A stretch of 64,000 nucleotides of DNA from Acidobacteriota bacterium (GCA_020845575.1 JADLFL010000040.1:1-64000), one strand, 5' to 3'; counted from the stretch's first letter, positions 18,376 through 28,005 are shown. The notes: generated by a model not told the origin, from the sequence alone. Numbers and translations: made by a program.

Positions 18376-18936
18376 ATGATTCGCCACGCGCTGATCTCGT
18401 TGCTGCTGCTGGCGGCAGTGTGGATGCCTGCCGCGTCCGCCCGGCTGCACGCCCAGGCCAGGCCCGCGGGCACGGGGCCTGTGATCGTCATCGAGACGGA
18501 GAAGGGGACCATCGTCATCCAGACGTATCAGGACAAGGCCCCGAAGACCGTCGAGCACATCGTCGATCTGGTGAAGAAGAACTTCTACAACGCGCAGCGG
18601 ATCCACCGCGTCGTGAAGGGACAGCTCGTGCAGTGGGGCGACAAGATGTCGCGCGACATGACCTACCGTGAGTGGTGGGGCCGGAGTCCAGGCGGCAGCA
18701 GCGGGACGCCGATCGGCGTCGCCGAGTTCACCAAGGGCCTGCGCCACAGGGCCGGCAGCGTGTCGATGGCCCATTCTGGCAACCCCGCATCCGCCGACAG
18801 CCAGATCTTCATCTGTCTGGCCCCGATGCCGAACCTCGATGGCAAGCACGTCATCTTCGGCGAAGTCACCGACGGCCTCGACGTCGCGCGTTCGCTCGTC
18901 GTCACGGACCGCCTGAAGCGCGTCACGATCAGATAG
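18376..18936 (+). CDS. Secreted cyclophilin-type peptidyl-prolyl isomerase
   Basis: A 186-residue protein with a signal peptide (about 1-26, LISLLLLAAVWMPAASA) and a cyclophilin domain that speeds prolyl isomerisation during folding. Visible features are VIETEKGTIVIQTYQDKAPKTV, FYNAQRIHRVVKGQLVQWGD, GSVSMAHSGNPASADSQIFI and HVIFGEVTDGLDV. An insertion around DMTYREWWGRSPGGSSGTPIG lies where bacterial secreted forms vary. The ATG at 18376 begins the signal peptide. Confidence 0.92.
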   Translation: MIRHALISLLLLAAVWMPAASARLHAQARPAGTGPVIVIETEKGTIVIQTYQDKAPKTVEHIVDLVKKNFYNAQRIHRVVKGQLVQWGDKMSRDMTYREWWGRSPGGSSGTPIGVAEFTKGLRHRAGSVSMAHSGNPASADSQIFICLAPMPNLDGKHVIFGEVTDGLDVARSLVVTDRLKRVTIR

Positions 18937-18964
18937 CGCGGGCCATCGGCCCTCGTGCGAGCGT

Positions 18965-19020
18965 CTGCCCGCTGCCCGCTGCCCAGTGCCCGTGCCCGCT
19001 GCCCGGCGCCCGCAGCCCGG
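18965..19020. repeat. Degenerate heptamer tract (CTGCCCG/GTGCCCG)
   Basis: A run of decayed CTGCCCG and GTGCCCG units between the cyclophilin and queE, directly upstream of the queE promoter. Confidence 0.6.
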
Positions 19021-19028
19021 CCTCCCAT

Positions 19029-19037
19029 TGCTACAAT
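19029..19037 (+). promoter_or_regulatory. Extended -10 promoter for queE-queC-alaX
   Basis: TG-C-TACAAT (TG at 19029-19030, hexamer 19032-19037) is a good extended -10 element. No clear -35 is visible in the GC-rich heptamer tract upstream. A leader of about 45 bases would precede the queE ATG. Confidence 0.5.
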
Positions 19038-19089
19038 TTCCGGAGGTCACCCGGATTCGGCTTCTCCCGCGGTCACCCCACCGCGACTC

Positions 19090-19740
19090 ATGACGACCAG
19101 CCTCACGATCAACGAAATCTATGCGTCGATCCAGGGGGAGTCGTCGTTGGCCGGGCAGCCGTGTACGTTCGTGCGCCTCACGGCGTGCGATCTGCGTTGC
19201 ACCTGGTGCGACACGGTGTACGCCTTCACCGAGGGCCGCAAGCAGTCGCTCGACGACATCCTCGACGAGGTCCGCCGGTTCGGCGTACCGCTCGTGGAGG
19301 TGACGGGCGGGGAGCCGCTGCTGCAGAAGAACGTGATTCCGCTGATGCAGCGCCTGCTCGACGAAGGCTACACGGTGCTGCTCGAAACGGGCGGCCACGT
19401 GTCCATCGCCGATGTCCCCGCCGGCGTCCATCGCATCGTGGACGTGAAGTGTCCCGGCAGCGGGGAGTCTGCGCGCGTACACTGGCCGAATCTCGATCGC
19501 CTCACGCCGCGCGACGAGGTCAAGTTCGTGATCGCCAGCCGCGAGGACTTCGACTACGCGCGCGATGTCGTGACGTCGCACGACCTGACGAGGCGCTGCG
19601 CGGCCGTGCACTTCTCGCCAGCCTGGGGCATCGTTGAGCCCGCGACGCTCGCGGCATGGATCCTCGACGGGCGTCTGCCGGTGCGCCTGCAGTTGCAGCA
19701 GCACAAGTACATCTGGGACCCCGCCACGCGCCGCGTATGA
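19090..19740 (+). CDS. queE: 7-carboxy-7-deazaguanine synthase
   Basis: The 216-residue radical SAM enzyme contracts 6-carboxytetrahydropterin to the 7-deazaguanine core in queuosine synthesis. The cluster motif is CDLRCTWC (a C-x3-C-x2-C arrangement), followed by VEVTGGEPLLQ for SAM binding. The N-terminus INEIYASIQGESSLAGQPCTFVRL is typical. The ATG at 19090 gives the family start. Its stop overlaps the queC ATG (ATGA), confirming a queuosine operon. Confidence 0.96.
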   Translation: MTTSLTINEIYASIQGESSLAGQPCTFVRLTACDLRCTWCDTVYAFTEGRKQSLDDILDEVRRFGVPLVEVTGGEPLLQKNVIPLMQRLLDEGYTVLLETGGHVSIADVPAGVHRIVDVKCPGSGESARVHWPNLDRLTPRDEVKFVIASREDFDYARDVVTSHDLTRRCAAVHFSPAWGIVEPATLAAWILDGRLPVRLQLQQHKYIWDPATRRV

Positions 19741-20438
19741 CGACACCCGCGCCCCCGGCCATCCTCCTCCTGAGCGGAGGCCTCGACTCGTTCACCGCCG
19801 GCGCGATCGCGCGCGACGAGGGGTTCCGTCTCTTCGCGCTCACCGTGCGGTACGGACAGACGCACGCGCAGGAGATCGACGCCGCGCGCCGCGCCGCGAA
19901 GGCACTCGGCGTGGAACAGCATGTCGAACTCGACCTGGATCTGCGCGGCATCGCGCGATCGGCGCTGACGGGTGCGAGCGCCGTGCCGCTCGACCGCGAC
20001 GTGGCGACGGCCGACGACATCCCGAGCACGTACGTGCCGGCGCGCAACACGATCTTCCTCTCGCTCGCGCTTGCGTGGGCCGAATCCACCGGCGCTTCCG
20101 ACATCGTCATCGGCGTCAACGCGCTGGACTACTCGGGATATCCCGACTGCCGTCCCGAGTACATCGAGGCGTTCGAACGTCTCGGTCGCCTGGCCACGGC
20201 TGCGGGCGTTGGCGGGCGTGCACTCCGCATCCACGCGCCGCTGCAGGACCTCTCGAAGGCAGACATCATCAGGCGCGGCATCGCGCTCGGGCTCGACTAC
20301 GGCCTGACGCACTCCTGTTACGCGCCGACGCCGGACGGCCGTCCGTGCGGCCGCTGCGACAGTTGCCAGCTCCGCGCACGCGGCTTCGCGGAAGTCGGTG
20401 TTCCCGACCCCGCGCTCGCCACAGGGCGACATCAGTAA
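19737..20438 (+). CDS. queC: 7-cyano-7-deazaguanine synthase
   Basis: The 233-residue enzyme turns the carboxyl group of CDG into the nitrile of preQ0 using ATP and ammonia. The PP-loop is LLSGGLDSFT near residue 12. STYVPARNTIFLSLALA and GVNALDYSGYPDCRPEY are family segments. The zinc site is CYAPTPDGRPCGRCDSC at the C-terminus. It is translationally coupled to queE. Confidence 0.97.
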   Translation: MTTPAPPAILLLSGGLDSFTAGAIARDEGFRLFALTVRYGQTHAQEIDAARRAAKALGVEQHVELDLDLRGIARSALTGASAVPLDRDVATADDIPSTYVPARNTIFLSLALAWAESTGASDIVIGVNALDYSGYPDCRPEYIEAFERLGRLATAAGVGGRALRIHAPLQDLSKADIIRRGIALGLDYGLTHSCYAPTPDGRPCGRCDSCQLRARGFAEVGVPDPALATGRHQ

Positions 20439-20441
20439 GCC

Positions 20442-21632
20442 ATGGCTTCCGAGACATCGCCGCGCCTCTACTACGACGATCCCGCCCTGCTCGCATTCGA
20501 CGCCACCGTCACGGCATGTGCTCCCGTTGGCGAGAAGTGGCGGGTTCAACTGGATCGTTCTGCCTTCTACCCCTCGTCTGGCGGACAGCCTCACGACATC
20601 GGACATCTGCACGTCGACGGGCGTGCGATCGCCGTGACGAACGTGGAAGTCGACGAGGACGATTTCGTCTGGCATCAGGTCGCGCAGTCGTTGACGCCGG
20701 GGACAGTAGTGCGTGGCGACGTCGACGGCATGCGTCGGCGCGACTTCCGTCAACAGCACTCGGGACAGCACATCCTGTCGGCGGCGTTCGACAGCCTCGT
20801 CGATGCGCGAACCGAGAGCGTCCACCTCGGACTCGAGGCGTGTACGCTCGATCTGCATCGCGACGTCACGCCTGACGAGTGCCTGCGCGCGGAATCGCTG
20901 GCCAACGACGTCGTGTGGGACGACCGTCAGGTGTCCATCCGATACGCCGACGCGGCCGATCTCGTGGACGAGCCGCGGCTGCGCAAGGCCACTGGACGCG
21001 AAGGACGCGTGCGCCTCATCGACATCGAGGGGCACGACCTCTCGGCCTGCGGCGGCACGCACGTCCATCGCACGGGCGAGGTCGGCATCATCGTCGTTCG
21101 CGGTACCGAGCGGTTCAGGGGAGGGACCCGCGTGACGTTCCTGTGCGGACGTCGCGCGCTCGAGAGCCATCGGCTCCTGCGCGAGACACTCGATGCGTCG
21201 GCGCGCGCGCTGTCGGTGGCGCCGCATGACGTACCGGCGGCTCTTGTTCGCATGCGGCAGTCGCTTGACGACGTGCAACGGCGTGCCAAGGGGCTAGGAG
21301 AGCAACTCGTCGCGCTGCAGGCGACGTCTCTGGAGTCCGGGATCGACACGGAGGGACGTCTGGTCGCGCTGCTGCCTGATGCCGACGCGGCAAGCGCGCG
21401 GGTGGCGGCGCTGCAGCTCATCGCCGCGTCAGGGCGTGTGGTCGCACTGTTGGCGGGATCGTTGCCGCACGCCCTCGTCATCGCGCGCAGCGCCGATCGT
21501 ACGGACGTGGACGCCGGCGCCATCGTGCGTGCGATCTGTGCCGCACACGGTGGCAAGGGTGGCGGTCGCCCGGACCTCGCGCAGGCTGGCGGCGTGGCAG
21601 TCACTGTCGACGCGTTGCGCGCGTTCCTGTGA
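20442..21632 (+). CDS. Alanyl-tRNA editing protein, AlaX-L type with DHHA1 domain
   Basis: A 396-residue trans-editing enzyme that hydrolyses mischarged Ser- or Gly-tRNA-Ala. It resembles the editing half of AlaRS without the synthetase core. The N-terminal barrel has FYPSSGGQPHD. The zinc ligands are H-x3-H (HSGQH, His106 and His110) plus CGGTH. The C-terminal third is a DHHA1 domain ending in AHGGKGGGRPDLAQAGG. It begins 3 bases after queC and ends 10 bases from the convergent dacB stop. Confidence 0.93.
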   Translation: MASETSPRLYYDDPALLAFDATVTACAPVGEKWRVQLDRSAFYPSSGGQPHDIGHLHVDGRAIAVTNVEVDEDDFVWHQVAQSLTPGTVVRGDVDGMRRRDFRQQHSGQHILSAAFDSLVDARTESVHLGLEACTLDLHRDVTPDECLRAESLANDVVWDDRQVSIRYADAADLVDEPRLRKATGREGRVRLIDIEGHDLSACGGTHVHRTGEVGIIVVRGTERFRGGTRVTFLCGRRALESHRLLRETLDASARALSVAPHDVPAALVRMRQSLDDVQRRAKGLGEQLVALQATSLESGIDTEGRLVALLPDADAASARVAALQLIAASGRVVALLAGSLPHALVIARSADRTDVDAGAIVRAICAAHGGKGGGRPDLAQAGGVAVTVDALRAFL

Positions 21633-21642
21633 CTGTCGCGCG

Positions 21643-23169
21643 CTAGGAGGCGCACACGAGAGAGAGCGCGTCTTCGGCGATGCGGTCGATGTCGGCTGTC
21701 GGGGCGATGTAGTTGTTGGCGAGGACGGCGAAGGCGTACTCGGTACCTGTCGCTGACGTGATGTACCCAGACAGCGAACGGACGTGCGCGAGCGTGCCGG
21801 TCTTGGCCAGCAGGCGATCGACGCACGGGCTGCCGGCAAAGCGCGTCGAGAGCGTCCCGTCGCGGCCGGCGACGGGCAGCGTCGCGCGGAACGGTTCGCG
21901 ATGCGGAGGCACGGCCATCGCTTCGAGCAGCGTCGTCACCGTGCGTGCGGTGAGGAAGTCGCGTCGAGACAGGCCGGACCCATCGAGCCCCTGCGCGCTC
22001 CCGGCTGACACACCCAGCGTGGCGAGCGTGTCGTGCAGCGTCTGGCTCGCACCTGCGGAAGCGCCTGCCGCTGGCCCCGCGAGCACGCGCAGCAGCACTT
22101 CGCCGTACAGGTTCTGACTCACCTTCATGAAACGCTGCGCGACGCTGGCGAGCGGCGCCGACTCGTGGACGAGCAGTGGCGCATCGCCGGACTGTTGCGT
22201 CGCTTCCACGCGCGTACCGCCGCGAATCTCCACGCCCTCTTCGGCCAGCACGGTCCGGAGCGCCCCGAGGAAGTATCGCGGCGGGTCGGCAACAGACACC
22301 GTTCGTTCGACAGGTGTGGCACCGACGGGCAGGCTGCCCGTGATGTCGACAATCGGACTGCCGAGTGCGCGCGTGACGCGCAGCGTCGCGGGTTCCCCGG
22401 CAGCGTTGGTGCGCGCCGTGGAGTTCAGGCGAAATCCGTAAGCGCCTGGCGACGCAGCGACGACGACCGGCGCATCGGCGTGCAACCCCGGCGTCACTCT
22501 GATGCGCACGACGTTCTCGTTGAAGATCAGCCCTGAGTACGCGGCAGCATAGCCGAAGGGCAGATCGTCCCAGCTCCAGGAATCGCCGAGCCATTCCTCG
22601 CCGAAGCGGGACGGATCGCCCACGAGATCCCCTTCGATCCGGCGAACGCCTTTCGCGCGGAGCTGCCGTGCCCAGTCGCGGAACGTCGCGAGCGGATCGT
22701 CACCGCGGCCGATCGTCGGATCCGCACCGCCGACCACCACGAGATCGCCGCGCAGGACGTGTCCGTCCACGGGCCCCGCGGCCAACAGCGACGTCCTGAA
22801 CCGATAGTCCCAGCCCAGTCGCGCGGCCGCCGCGGCGAGCGTCGCGATCTTCATGTTGGACGCAGGGATCATCAGCCGCTCGGCGTTGCGGCTGACGAGC
22901 ACGACAGGACCACCGGTGTCGAGACGCTCGAGGCGCACGGCCCACAGCGCCGCAGCATCGGCTGCAGCGAAGCGTGCCTCGAATGCCGTCGCCAGTGCGG
23001 CGTCGGCCGCCGAGAGCGTGCTGGCAGGCAGGCCGTCGGCCGGACGGGTCGTGGCCGGCCCGGTCGTCGCGGCTCCTGGACCGGGCGCTGGCACATGACG
23101 CGGCGCGCAGGCCGCTGCGGCACACAGGGCGAGTGCAACAGCGGCGTGTACTCCGCGACGTCGTGTCAC
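21643..23169 (-). CDS. dacB: D-alanyl-D-alanine carboxypeptidase/endopeptidase (PBP4, S13)
   Basis: The 508-residue periplasmic penicillin-binding protein trims and cleaves peptidoglycan cross-bridges. The catalytic SxxK is SNMK (Ser104-Lys107), with an S-x-N motif in VSQNLYGEV and KTG in LLAKTGTLAHVRSLSGY. The N-terminus has a hydrophobic stretch ending AAAACAP, a plausible lipobox at Cys21. The GTG start overlaps the stop of the upstream DUF4340 gene (GTGA), so it sits at the end of the GldAFG-like operon. Confidence 0.94.
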   Translation of the reverse strand: MTRRRGVHAAVALALCAAAACAPRHVPAPGPGAATTGPATTRPADGLPASTLSAADAALATAFEARFAAADAAALWAVRLERLDTGGPVVLVSRNAERLMIPASNMKIATLAAAAARLGWDYRFRTSLLAAGPVDGHVLRGDLVVVGGADPTIGRGDDPLATFRDWARQLRAKGVRRIEGDLVGDPSRFGEEWLGDSWSWDDLPFGYAAAYSGLIFNENVVRIRVTPGLHADAPVVVAASPGAYGFRLNSTARTNAAGEPATLRVTRALGSPIVDITGSLPVGATPVERTVSVADPPRYFLGALRTVLAEEGVEIRGGTRVEATQQSGDAPLLVHESAPLASVAQRFMKVSQNLYGEVLLRVLAGPAAGASAGASQTLHDTLATLGVSAGSAQGLDGSGLSRRDFLTARTVTTLLEAMAVPPHREPFRATLPVAGRDGTLSTRFAGSPCVDRLLAKTGTLAHVRSLSGYITSATGTEYAFAVLANNYIAPTADIDRIAEDALSLVCAS

Positions 23170-24524
23170 GGCTGCGTCGCCGGTGTGGCGGGCGCCTCGG
23201 GCTTCGGTTCGAGCAGATCGAGGATGTCGGTGACGGCAGCGGCCGTCAGTCGCGCGGCGCCAGGCTCGCCGGCTCGCAGCGCGAACCGCTCATCGCCGGC
23301 CTGGACGATCGTGACGCGCTCATCCTTGCCATCGCCGTAAGTCGCCACGACGTCGATGAGCGGCGTGCTCGACCTCGGCACGTCTGCCCATGCCTCGGCG
23401 CGCAGCGTCCCGAATCGCGACACGATGTCGTCGATCGTGGCCGCCGTCACGCCGGCGTCGGCAGGCATCGTCTGCGCCCACGTGTCCGTTGCGTTCGTGT
23501 CGCTGCCCGACTTCGTCTTCTCGAACGTCCGTGTCGAGTCGCCGCGCGTCACGACGAGGCGCGACACGGTGAACGGCTTGAACGCGAACACGTCCTTCGC
23601 GCGGTACGCCGCGGCGGCACGCTGCAGATCGTCGGCCAGCGTCTTGTCGACGGTGAACACGAGCGACCGGGCGCCGTCCTTCATGTGGACCGCCGTGTCG
23701 CCGCTCGGCGAGCCGAGGAAGATCTGCGCGAGCGTCTTGCCCGCGCCGGTCGCCGTCAGCGTGGTGCGGGCGGGCTGCAGGCCGTAGACGTCGAGCGTGG
23801 CGGGCTGCTCGGCGACGATGGCCTGCATCTGCGAGGAGGAGAGCCGCGTCAGCAGCGACCCGACTTCGGCGCTGTCGGCGCGGGCGTGCACGGGCTGCGT
23901 GAGCAGCCAGTCGGCGCCGTCCTTCTTCAACTCGATCGTGCCTGGCGCGCCGATGATGGCGATCCGATCGACAGCCTCGCGATCGACGTCAACGACGGAC
24001 TTGTCGCGCAACTGGAACGTCGTGCGATCGAGGCTCTGTTCGAGCCACGACGGCACCGTGAAGACGCGCGGCGATTCATCGAGCCTGGCGTACGTGTCGC
24101 CGCCCGTCGCGGTCTTCGCACCGAGGAGCAGCGTGCGCGGCGCGCCGTTCGCGGTGAACGTCAGCGTCACGCGCGGCGCGTCGAGTCCGAACAGGTCGAG
24201 GCTGGCTGGCTTCTCGTCGATCACGCGCGTGAGGTCGAGCGAGGCGAGGTTGCTCGTGACGCCGGACACCTCGCTGGCATCGGCCGCCACCTGCACAGGC
24301 GACTCGATCTTCCAGCCGGCGCCCTCCTTGCGGAGTGTCGTGACGTCGCCGTTGGACGCGTGGACCTCGAGTGCCGAGATCGTGTCGGCCTCGAGCGCGG
24401 TGAAGACCTTCTCGGTCTTCGGCTCGTCGTCGGCCGGGTCGCGCTTCATCTCGACGAACCAGATGTAGCCGCCGAGCGCCGCGGCCAGCGCGAGGAGGAC
24501 GAGCGTGGAGCGGCCCCGTTTCAT
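23166..24524 (-). CDS. DUF4340 domain-containing membrane-anchored protein
   Basis: A 452-residue protein with one N-terminal helix (TLVLLALAAALGGYIWFVE), followed by DUF4340 repeats. These show alternating segments such as ALEVHASNGDVTTLRKEGAGWKIESP and VDRIAIIGAPGTIELKKDGADWLLTQPV. Such genes are usually found beside GldG-type proteins of ABC systems, as here; the function is unknown. The ATG at 24524 overlaps the gldG stop. The C-terminus is Pro/Ala-rich. Confidence 0.88.
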   Translation of the reverse strand: MKRGRSTLVLLALAAALGGYIWFVEMKRDPADDEPKTEKVFTALEADTISALEVHASNGDVTTLRKEGAGWKIESPVQVAADASEVSGVTSNLASLDLTRVIDEKPASLDLFGLDAPRVTLTFTANGAPRTLLLGAKTATGGDTYARLDESPRVFTVPSWLEQSLDRTTFQLRDKSVVDVDREAVDRIAIIGAPGTIELKKDGADWLLTQPVHARADSAEVGSLLTRLSSSQMQAIVAEQPATLDVYGLQPARTTLTATGAGKTLAQIFLGSPSGDTAVHMKDGARSLVFTVDKTLADDLQRAAAAYRAKDVFAFKPFTVSRLVVTRGDSTRTFEKTKSGSDTNATDTWAQTMPADAGVTAATIDDIVSRFGTLRAEAWADVPRSSTPLIDVVATYGDGKDERVTIVQAGDERFALRAGEPGAARLTAAAVTDILDLLEPKPEAPATPATQP

Positions 24525-26125
24525 CCTCGCCTCCGGCTCCAGACCCACACGCCGAGCGCGGCAACGGCGAGCGGCAATCCGAGCACCGACAGGTACAGCA
24601 CCCGCCGCTGCTGGTCCTCCGTCATCGTCACGCGCCTGTCGCCGGCCTGCTTCGGACGGATGGCGATCAGGTTCTCCTGTTGCGCCACCCAGTTGAGGGC
24701 GTTGAGGAACAGATCGCGATTGCCCTGCGTGCCGAGCACCGCGTTGGTGACGAAGTCGGAGTCGCCGAACACGACGATGCGTGTCTGCGGCTTGCGCGGT
24801 GCTTCGGGTGCCGGCTGGTCCGGCGTGGCGGGAGGGGGTTCCGGCGCGCCGGGTGCGTCGATGCCCACGGCAGCGGCCAGCGTGATCGGCCCTTCCTTGT
24901 CGCCGGCGCCCGCGTCGCGCGAGACGGGTGTGCCTCCGAACACGCCGGCGAAGTCGGTCTCGGCCCACGACTGCGCGCTCGTCATCGCGATGGGCTGCGC
25001 GACGCGGCCGTTCACGCCGCCATCGACGGGCGTCACCGACCGCGCGAGCGGGAACGCCGTGATGAGCCCGAAGTCATCGGTGATCGGGTGGTCGGCGTAC
25101 TGCGCCACGACGGGTACCGACGGACCGGCGCCGAGCATCTGGCCGACGCTGCTGACGTCGACGACCACGTTGTCTCCGGCGTCGATGCCCCACGCGTGCG
25201 CGAGAGCGACGAGACCGGTGAGTGGCGCGGCGTCGGCACCATCGCGCGGATCGAGCAACAGCAGGAGCTTGCCGCCCTTGTCGAGATACCGCGACACCAT
25301 GTCGAGTTCGGGCTGGAGGAAGTCGGTCTTCGGCCCCGCGATGACCAGGACCGCGGCGTCTGCCGGTACGCCCTGCTGCTGTTGCGCGAGCACGATCGGC
25401 TCGACCGAGAAGTTGTCGCGCTGGAGCGCGCTTGCGATGGCGTTGTAGCCCGTGCGCTGATCGGCGCTCGTCGTGTCGCGCTCACCGTGGCCCTGCGTGA
25501 AGTAGACCTTCTTCTCGCCACCTTCGACGGCCTTCACGATGGCGTTGGTGATGTCCTGCTCGGTGTCCGACGTGATGCGCTCGATGCGGCCGGCGTGATC
25601 GACGGCGATCGTGCCGTACTGCTGCACCTGCCACTGCCGGGCGAGCGCGGGCTGCTTGTCCGGGTCGATGTACTCGACCTTCACCTGCGAGCTCGCGTAC
25701 TGATAGCCCTCCAGGCGATCGCGGAAGCGCGGGAACTCGGTGTCCTTGGCGAACACCTTGATGTCCACCGGGGCCTTCAGGCCGTCGAGGAACTTGCGTG
25801 TCTGATCGGAGAGCGTGAACTGGCCGCCCTCCGTGAGATCCCAGCGCTTGTGCTGACGCGTGGCGACGTAGTTGACGCCCACGAGGATGGCCAGCAGCAG
25901 GATGACGCTGGCCGACGTGAGGGCCCCCGCGCGTGCACCGCGGCGCGAGAACATCGCTGCGAACTCGCGCCATTGCATGGCGAGATAGGCCAGCACCACG
26001 ATGAGGCCCGCGAGCGCGAGGCGCTGCCACACCTGCTGCCGTTCGGGGCGGATGAAGCGGATGAGAACGGCGGTGACCACGAGGGCCGTGCCGATCCAGC
26101 CGAGGACGTTGGCGAAACGAGTCAT
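24521..26125 (-). CDS. GldG-like ABC-system auxiliary protein
   Basis: This 534-residue protein has N-terminal membrane helices (about 8-24, 36-50 and 68-86). A large extracytoplasmic GldG/IFT52-like domain follows, with KRWDLTEGGQFTLSDQTRKFLDGL, YTDPDKQP-like YIDPDKQP, VYFTQGHGE and LLLLLDPRDG. A Pro-rich insert and a C-terminal helix close it. In Bacteroidetes GldA-GldF-GldG form an ABC transporter needed for gliding. In acidobacteria the same set is common and its cargo is unknown. Confidence 0.9.
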   Translation of the reverse strand: MTRFANVLGWIGTALVVTAVLIRFIRPERQQVWQRLALAGLIVVLAYLAMQWREFAAMFSRRGARAGALTSASVILLLAILVGVNYVATRQHKRWDLTEGGQFTLSDQTRKFLDGLKAPVDIKVFAKDTEFPRFRDRLEGYQYASSQVKVEYIDPDKQPALARQWQVQQYGTIAVDHAGRIERITSDTEQDITNAIVKAVEGGEKKVYFTQGHGERDTTSADQRTGYNAIASALQRDNFSVEPIVLAQQQQGVPADAAVLVIAGPKTDFLQPELDMVSRYLDKGGKLLLLLDPRDGADAAPLTGLVALAHAWGIDAGDNVVVDVSSVGQMLGAGPSVPVVAQYADHPITDDFGLITAFPLARSVTPVDGGVNGRVAQPIAMTSAQSWAETDFAGVFGGTPVSRDAGAGDKEGPITLAAAVGIDAPGAPEPPPATPDQPAPEAPRKPQTRIVVFGDSDFVTNAVLGTQGNRDLFLNALNWVAQQENLIAIRPKQAGDRRVTMTEDQQRRVLYLSVLGLPLAVAALGVWVWSRRRG

Positions 26126-26147
26126 GGCTGTGCGTCTCCGGACCGGG

Positions 26148-26921
26148 TTAGCCGCGCCACCGATCGGCGTCCACCGATCGGGCGGTGAGGAAGAGCCCGA
26201 ACGCGATCACGCTCAGGTAGTAGACGACGTGCTGCGTGTCGATCACACCCTTCGAGAAGTCCTCGAAGTGCTGGAACACCGCGAGGGCCGACACGAGCGC
26301 GCGCCCGATGGGACCGGCCCCCTCGCCCACCCACGCCACGAGCAGCAGCATCAGCAGGACGGCGTACGTGAGCAGTCCCGCGACGATCTGGTTGCGCGTC
26401 AGGTTCGACAGGAAGAGCCCGACGGCGATGAAGCCGCCGCCGAGCAGCAGCAGCCCGAGATAGCCGGTGACGATCGGTGCAATCTCGGGTTCGCCGTACG
26501 CGAAGAGCCAGAGCAGGTTGAGCGCGCTCAGTCCCAGCATCACGGCGTAGAGCGCGAACGCGCCGAAGAACTTGCCGAGCACGATCTCCCAGTCGGTGAT
26601 GGGCGACGTGAGCAGCAGCTCGATCGTGCCGCTGCGCTTCTCCTCCGCGAACGTCCTCATCGTCAACGTCGGGATGAAGATGAGGATGATGATGCCGGCC
26701 TGCAGGAGGAGCGGCCGAATCAGCATCTCGTTGACGTTCAGCGTCTGCGGTCCGCCCATGCCGAACTGCTGCATGCGCAGGCTCTGTTCGCTGAAGAAGC
26801 TGAGGAAGCTGTAGAACATCCAGCCGAAGAGCAGCGCGAACAGGCCCACGAGGATGTAGGCGATGGGCGACGAGAAGTAGCTCTGGAGCTCGCGCCTCGC
26901 GATGGCGATCGTGTTACGCAC
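26148..26921 (-). CDS. ABC transporter permease, GldF-like
   Basis: A 257-residue ABC-2 type permease with about six membrane helices, starting ARRELQSYFSSPIAYILVGLFALLFG. It has the family loop RTFAEEKRSGTIELLLTSPITDWEIVLGKF. It should pair with the ATPase upstream, whose gene overlaps it by 8 bases. The GTG at 26921 gives the family-like N-terminus. Confidence 0.93.
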   Translation of the reverse strand: MRNTIAIARRELQSYFSSPIAYILVGLFALLFGWMFYSFLSFFSEQSLRMQQFGMGGPQTLNVNEMLIRPLLLQAGIIILIFIPTLTMRTFAEEKRSGTIELLLTSPITDWEIVLGKFFGAFALYAVMLGLSALNLLWLFAYGEPEIAPIVTGYLGLLLLGGGFIAVGLFLSNLTRNQIVAGLLTYAVLLMLLLVAWVGEGAGPIGRALVSALAVFQHFEDFSKGVIDTQHVVYYLSVIAFGLFLTARSVDADRWRG

Positions 26922-27876
26922 GGGCGACCTCCTCCTCCTGCGCGTCCGAGGTCGTGAGCTGCAGGAAGATCTCCTCGAGGCTCATGCGCATCGGCCGCAG
27001 TTCGACGAGCCCGAACCCGGCGCCGACCACCGCCTGCGCCACGCTGCGCCGCACGTCGAGCCCGTTCTCGCTCTGTACTTCGAACCCCGTCACGGCGCCG
27101 ACCTTCGCGGCCACCGTCACGTTGGTCACGCCCGCCACGGCGGCGAGCACCGGTTGCGCGTCGGCATCCTGCGCGTCGACCTCGACGTACACCGACGCCG
27201 CCCCCTGCAGCCGCGCCGTGAGATTGTCCGGCGTGTCCTCGGCGACGACGCGGCCCTTGTTGATGATGACCACGCGCTGGCAGGTCTGCGCCACCTCGGG
27301 GAGGATGTGCGTACTGAGCACGATCGTGTGGTCGCCGGCCAGGCTCCGGATCAGCTCGCGCGTCTCGATGATCTGCTTCGGATCGAGGCCGGCCGTGGGT
27401 TCGTCGAGGACCAGGACGTCGGGGTTGTGGATGAGCGCCTGCGCGAGACCGACGCGCTGTTTGTACCCCTTCGAGAGCTTGGCGCAGTGGCGGTGCGCCA
27501 TGTCGGCCACGTGCGTGCGCTGCATCACCGTCGCCACGCGATCGGCCTGCTCGGCGGGAGGCACGCCCTTGATCCGCGCCACGAAGCGCAGGTACTCGCG
27601 AACGGTCATCTCCGGATAGAGCGGCGGGGTTTCAGGCAGGTAGCCGATCCGCTGCTTGGCCTCGACGGGCTGGTCCTGCAGGTCGAACCCCGCGACGCGG
27701 GCGTGCCCCTCGGTGGGGGGCATGTACCCGGTCAGGATGCGCATCGTGGTGGTCTTGCCGGCGCCGTTCGGCCCCAGGAACCCCAGGATCTCGCCCTTCC
27801 CGACGTTGAAGCTCACGCCATCGACCGCCGTGAAGGGGCCGTAGCGCTTGGTGAGCTGCTGCACCTCGATCACCAT
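26914..27876 (-). CDS. ABC transporter ATP-binding protein, GldA-like
   Basis: This 320-residue ATPase drives the GldF/GldG-type system. Walker A is GPNGAGKTTT, the Q-loop region is GYLPETPPLYPEMTVREYL, the signature is LSKGYKQRVGLAQAL and Walker B is VLVLDEPTAGLDP. A C-terminal extension of about 90 residues has EDTPDNLTARLQGAASVYVEV. The ATG at 27876 was chosen because VIEVQQLTKRYG is the standard beginning. First gene of the leftward operon; the 147-base gap to the ArsR gene holds its promoter. Confidence 0.94.
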   Translation of the reverse strand: MVIEVQQLTKRYGPFTAVDGVSFNVGKGEILGFLGPNGAGKTTTMRILTGYMPPTEGHARVAGFDLQDQPVEAKQRIGYLPETPPLYPEMTVREYLRFVARIKGVPPAEQADRVATVMQRTHVADMAHRHCAKLSKGYKQRVGLAQALIHNPDVLVLDEPTAGLDPKQIIETRELIRSLAGDHTIVLSTHILPEVAQTCQRVVIINKGRVVAEDTPDNLTARLQGAASVYVEVDAQDADAQPVLAAVAGVTNVTVAAKVGAVTGFEVQSENGLDVRRSVAQAVVGAGFGLVELRPMRMSLEEIFLQLTTSDAQEEEVARA

Positions 27877-28005
27877 GTGTCTCCAGGCTTGGTATGGACA
27901 GTTCAGCCGGCGCGTGCGAGCGGCGGCGATGCCGACGCCGCGCGACGCCTGCCGACCCTCCATGGTAGAGAGGGCGTGGGACCGGGTCAATTATGTTGGT
28001 GTAAT

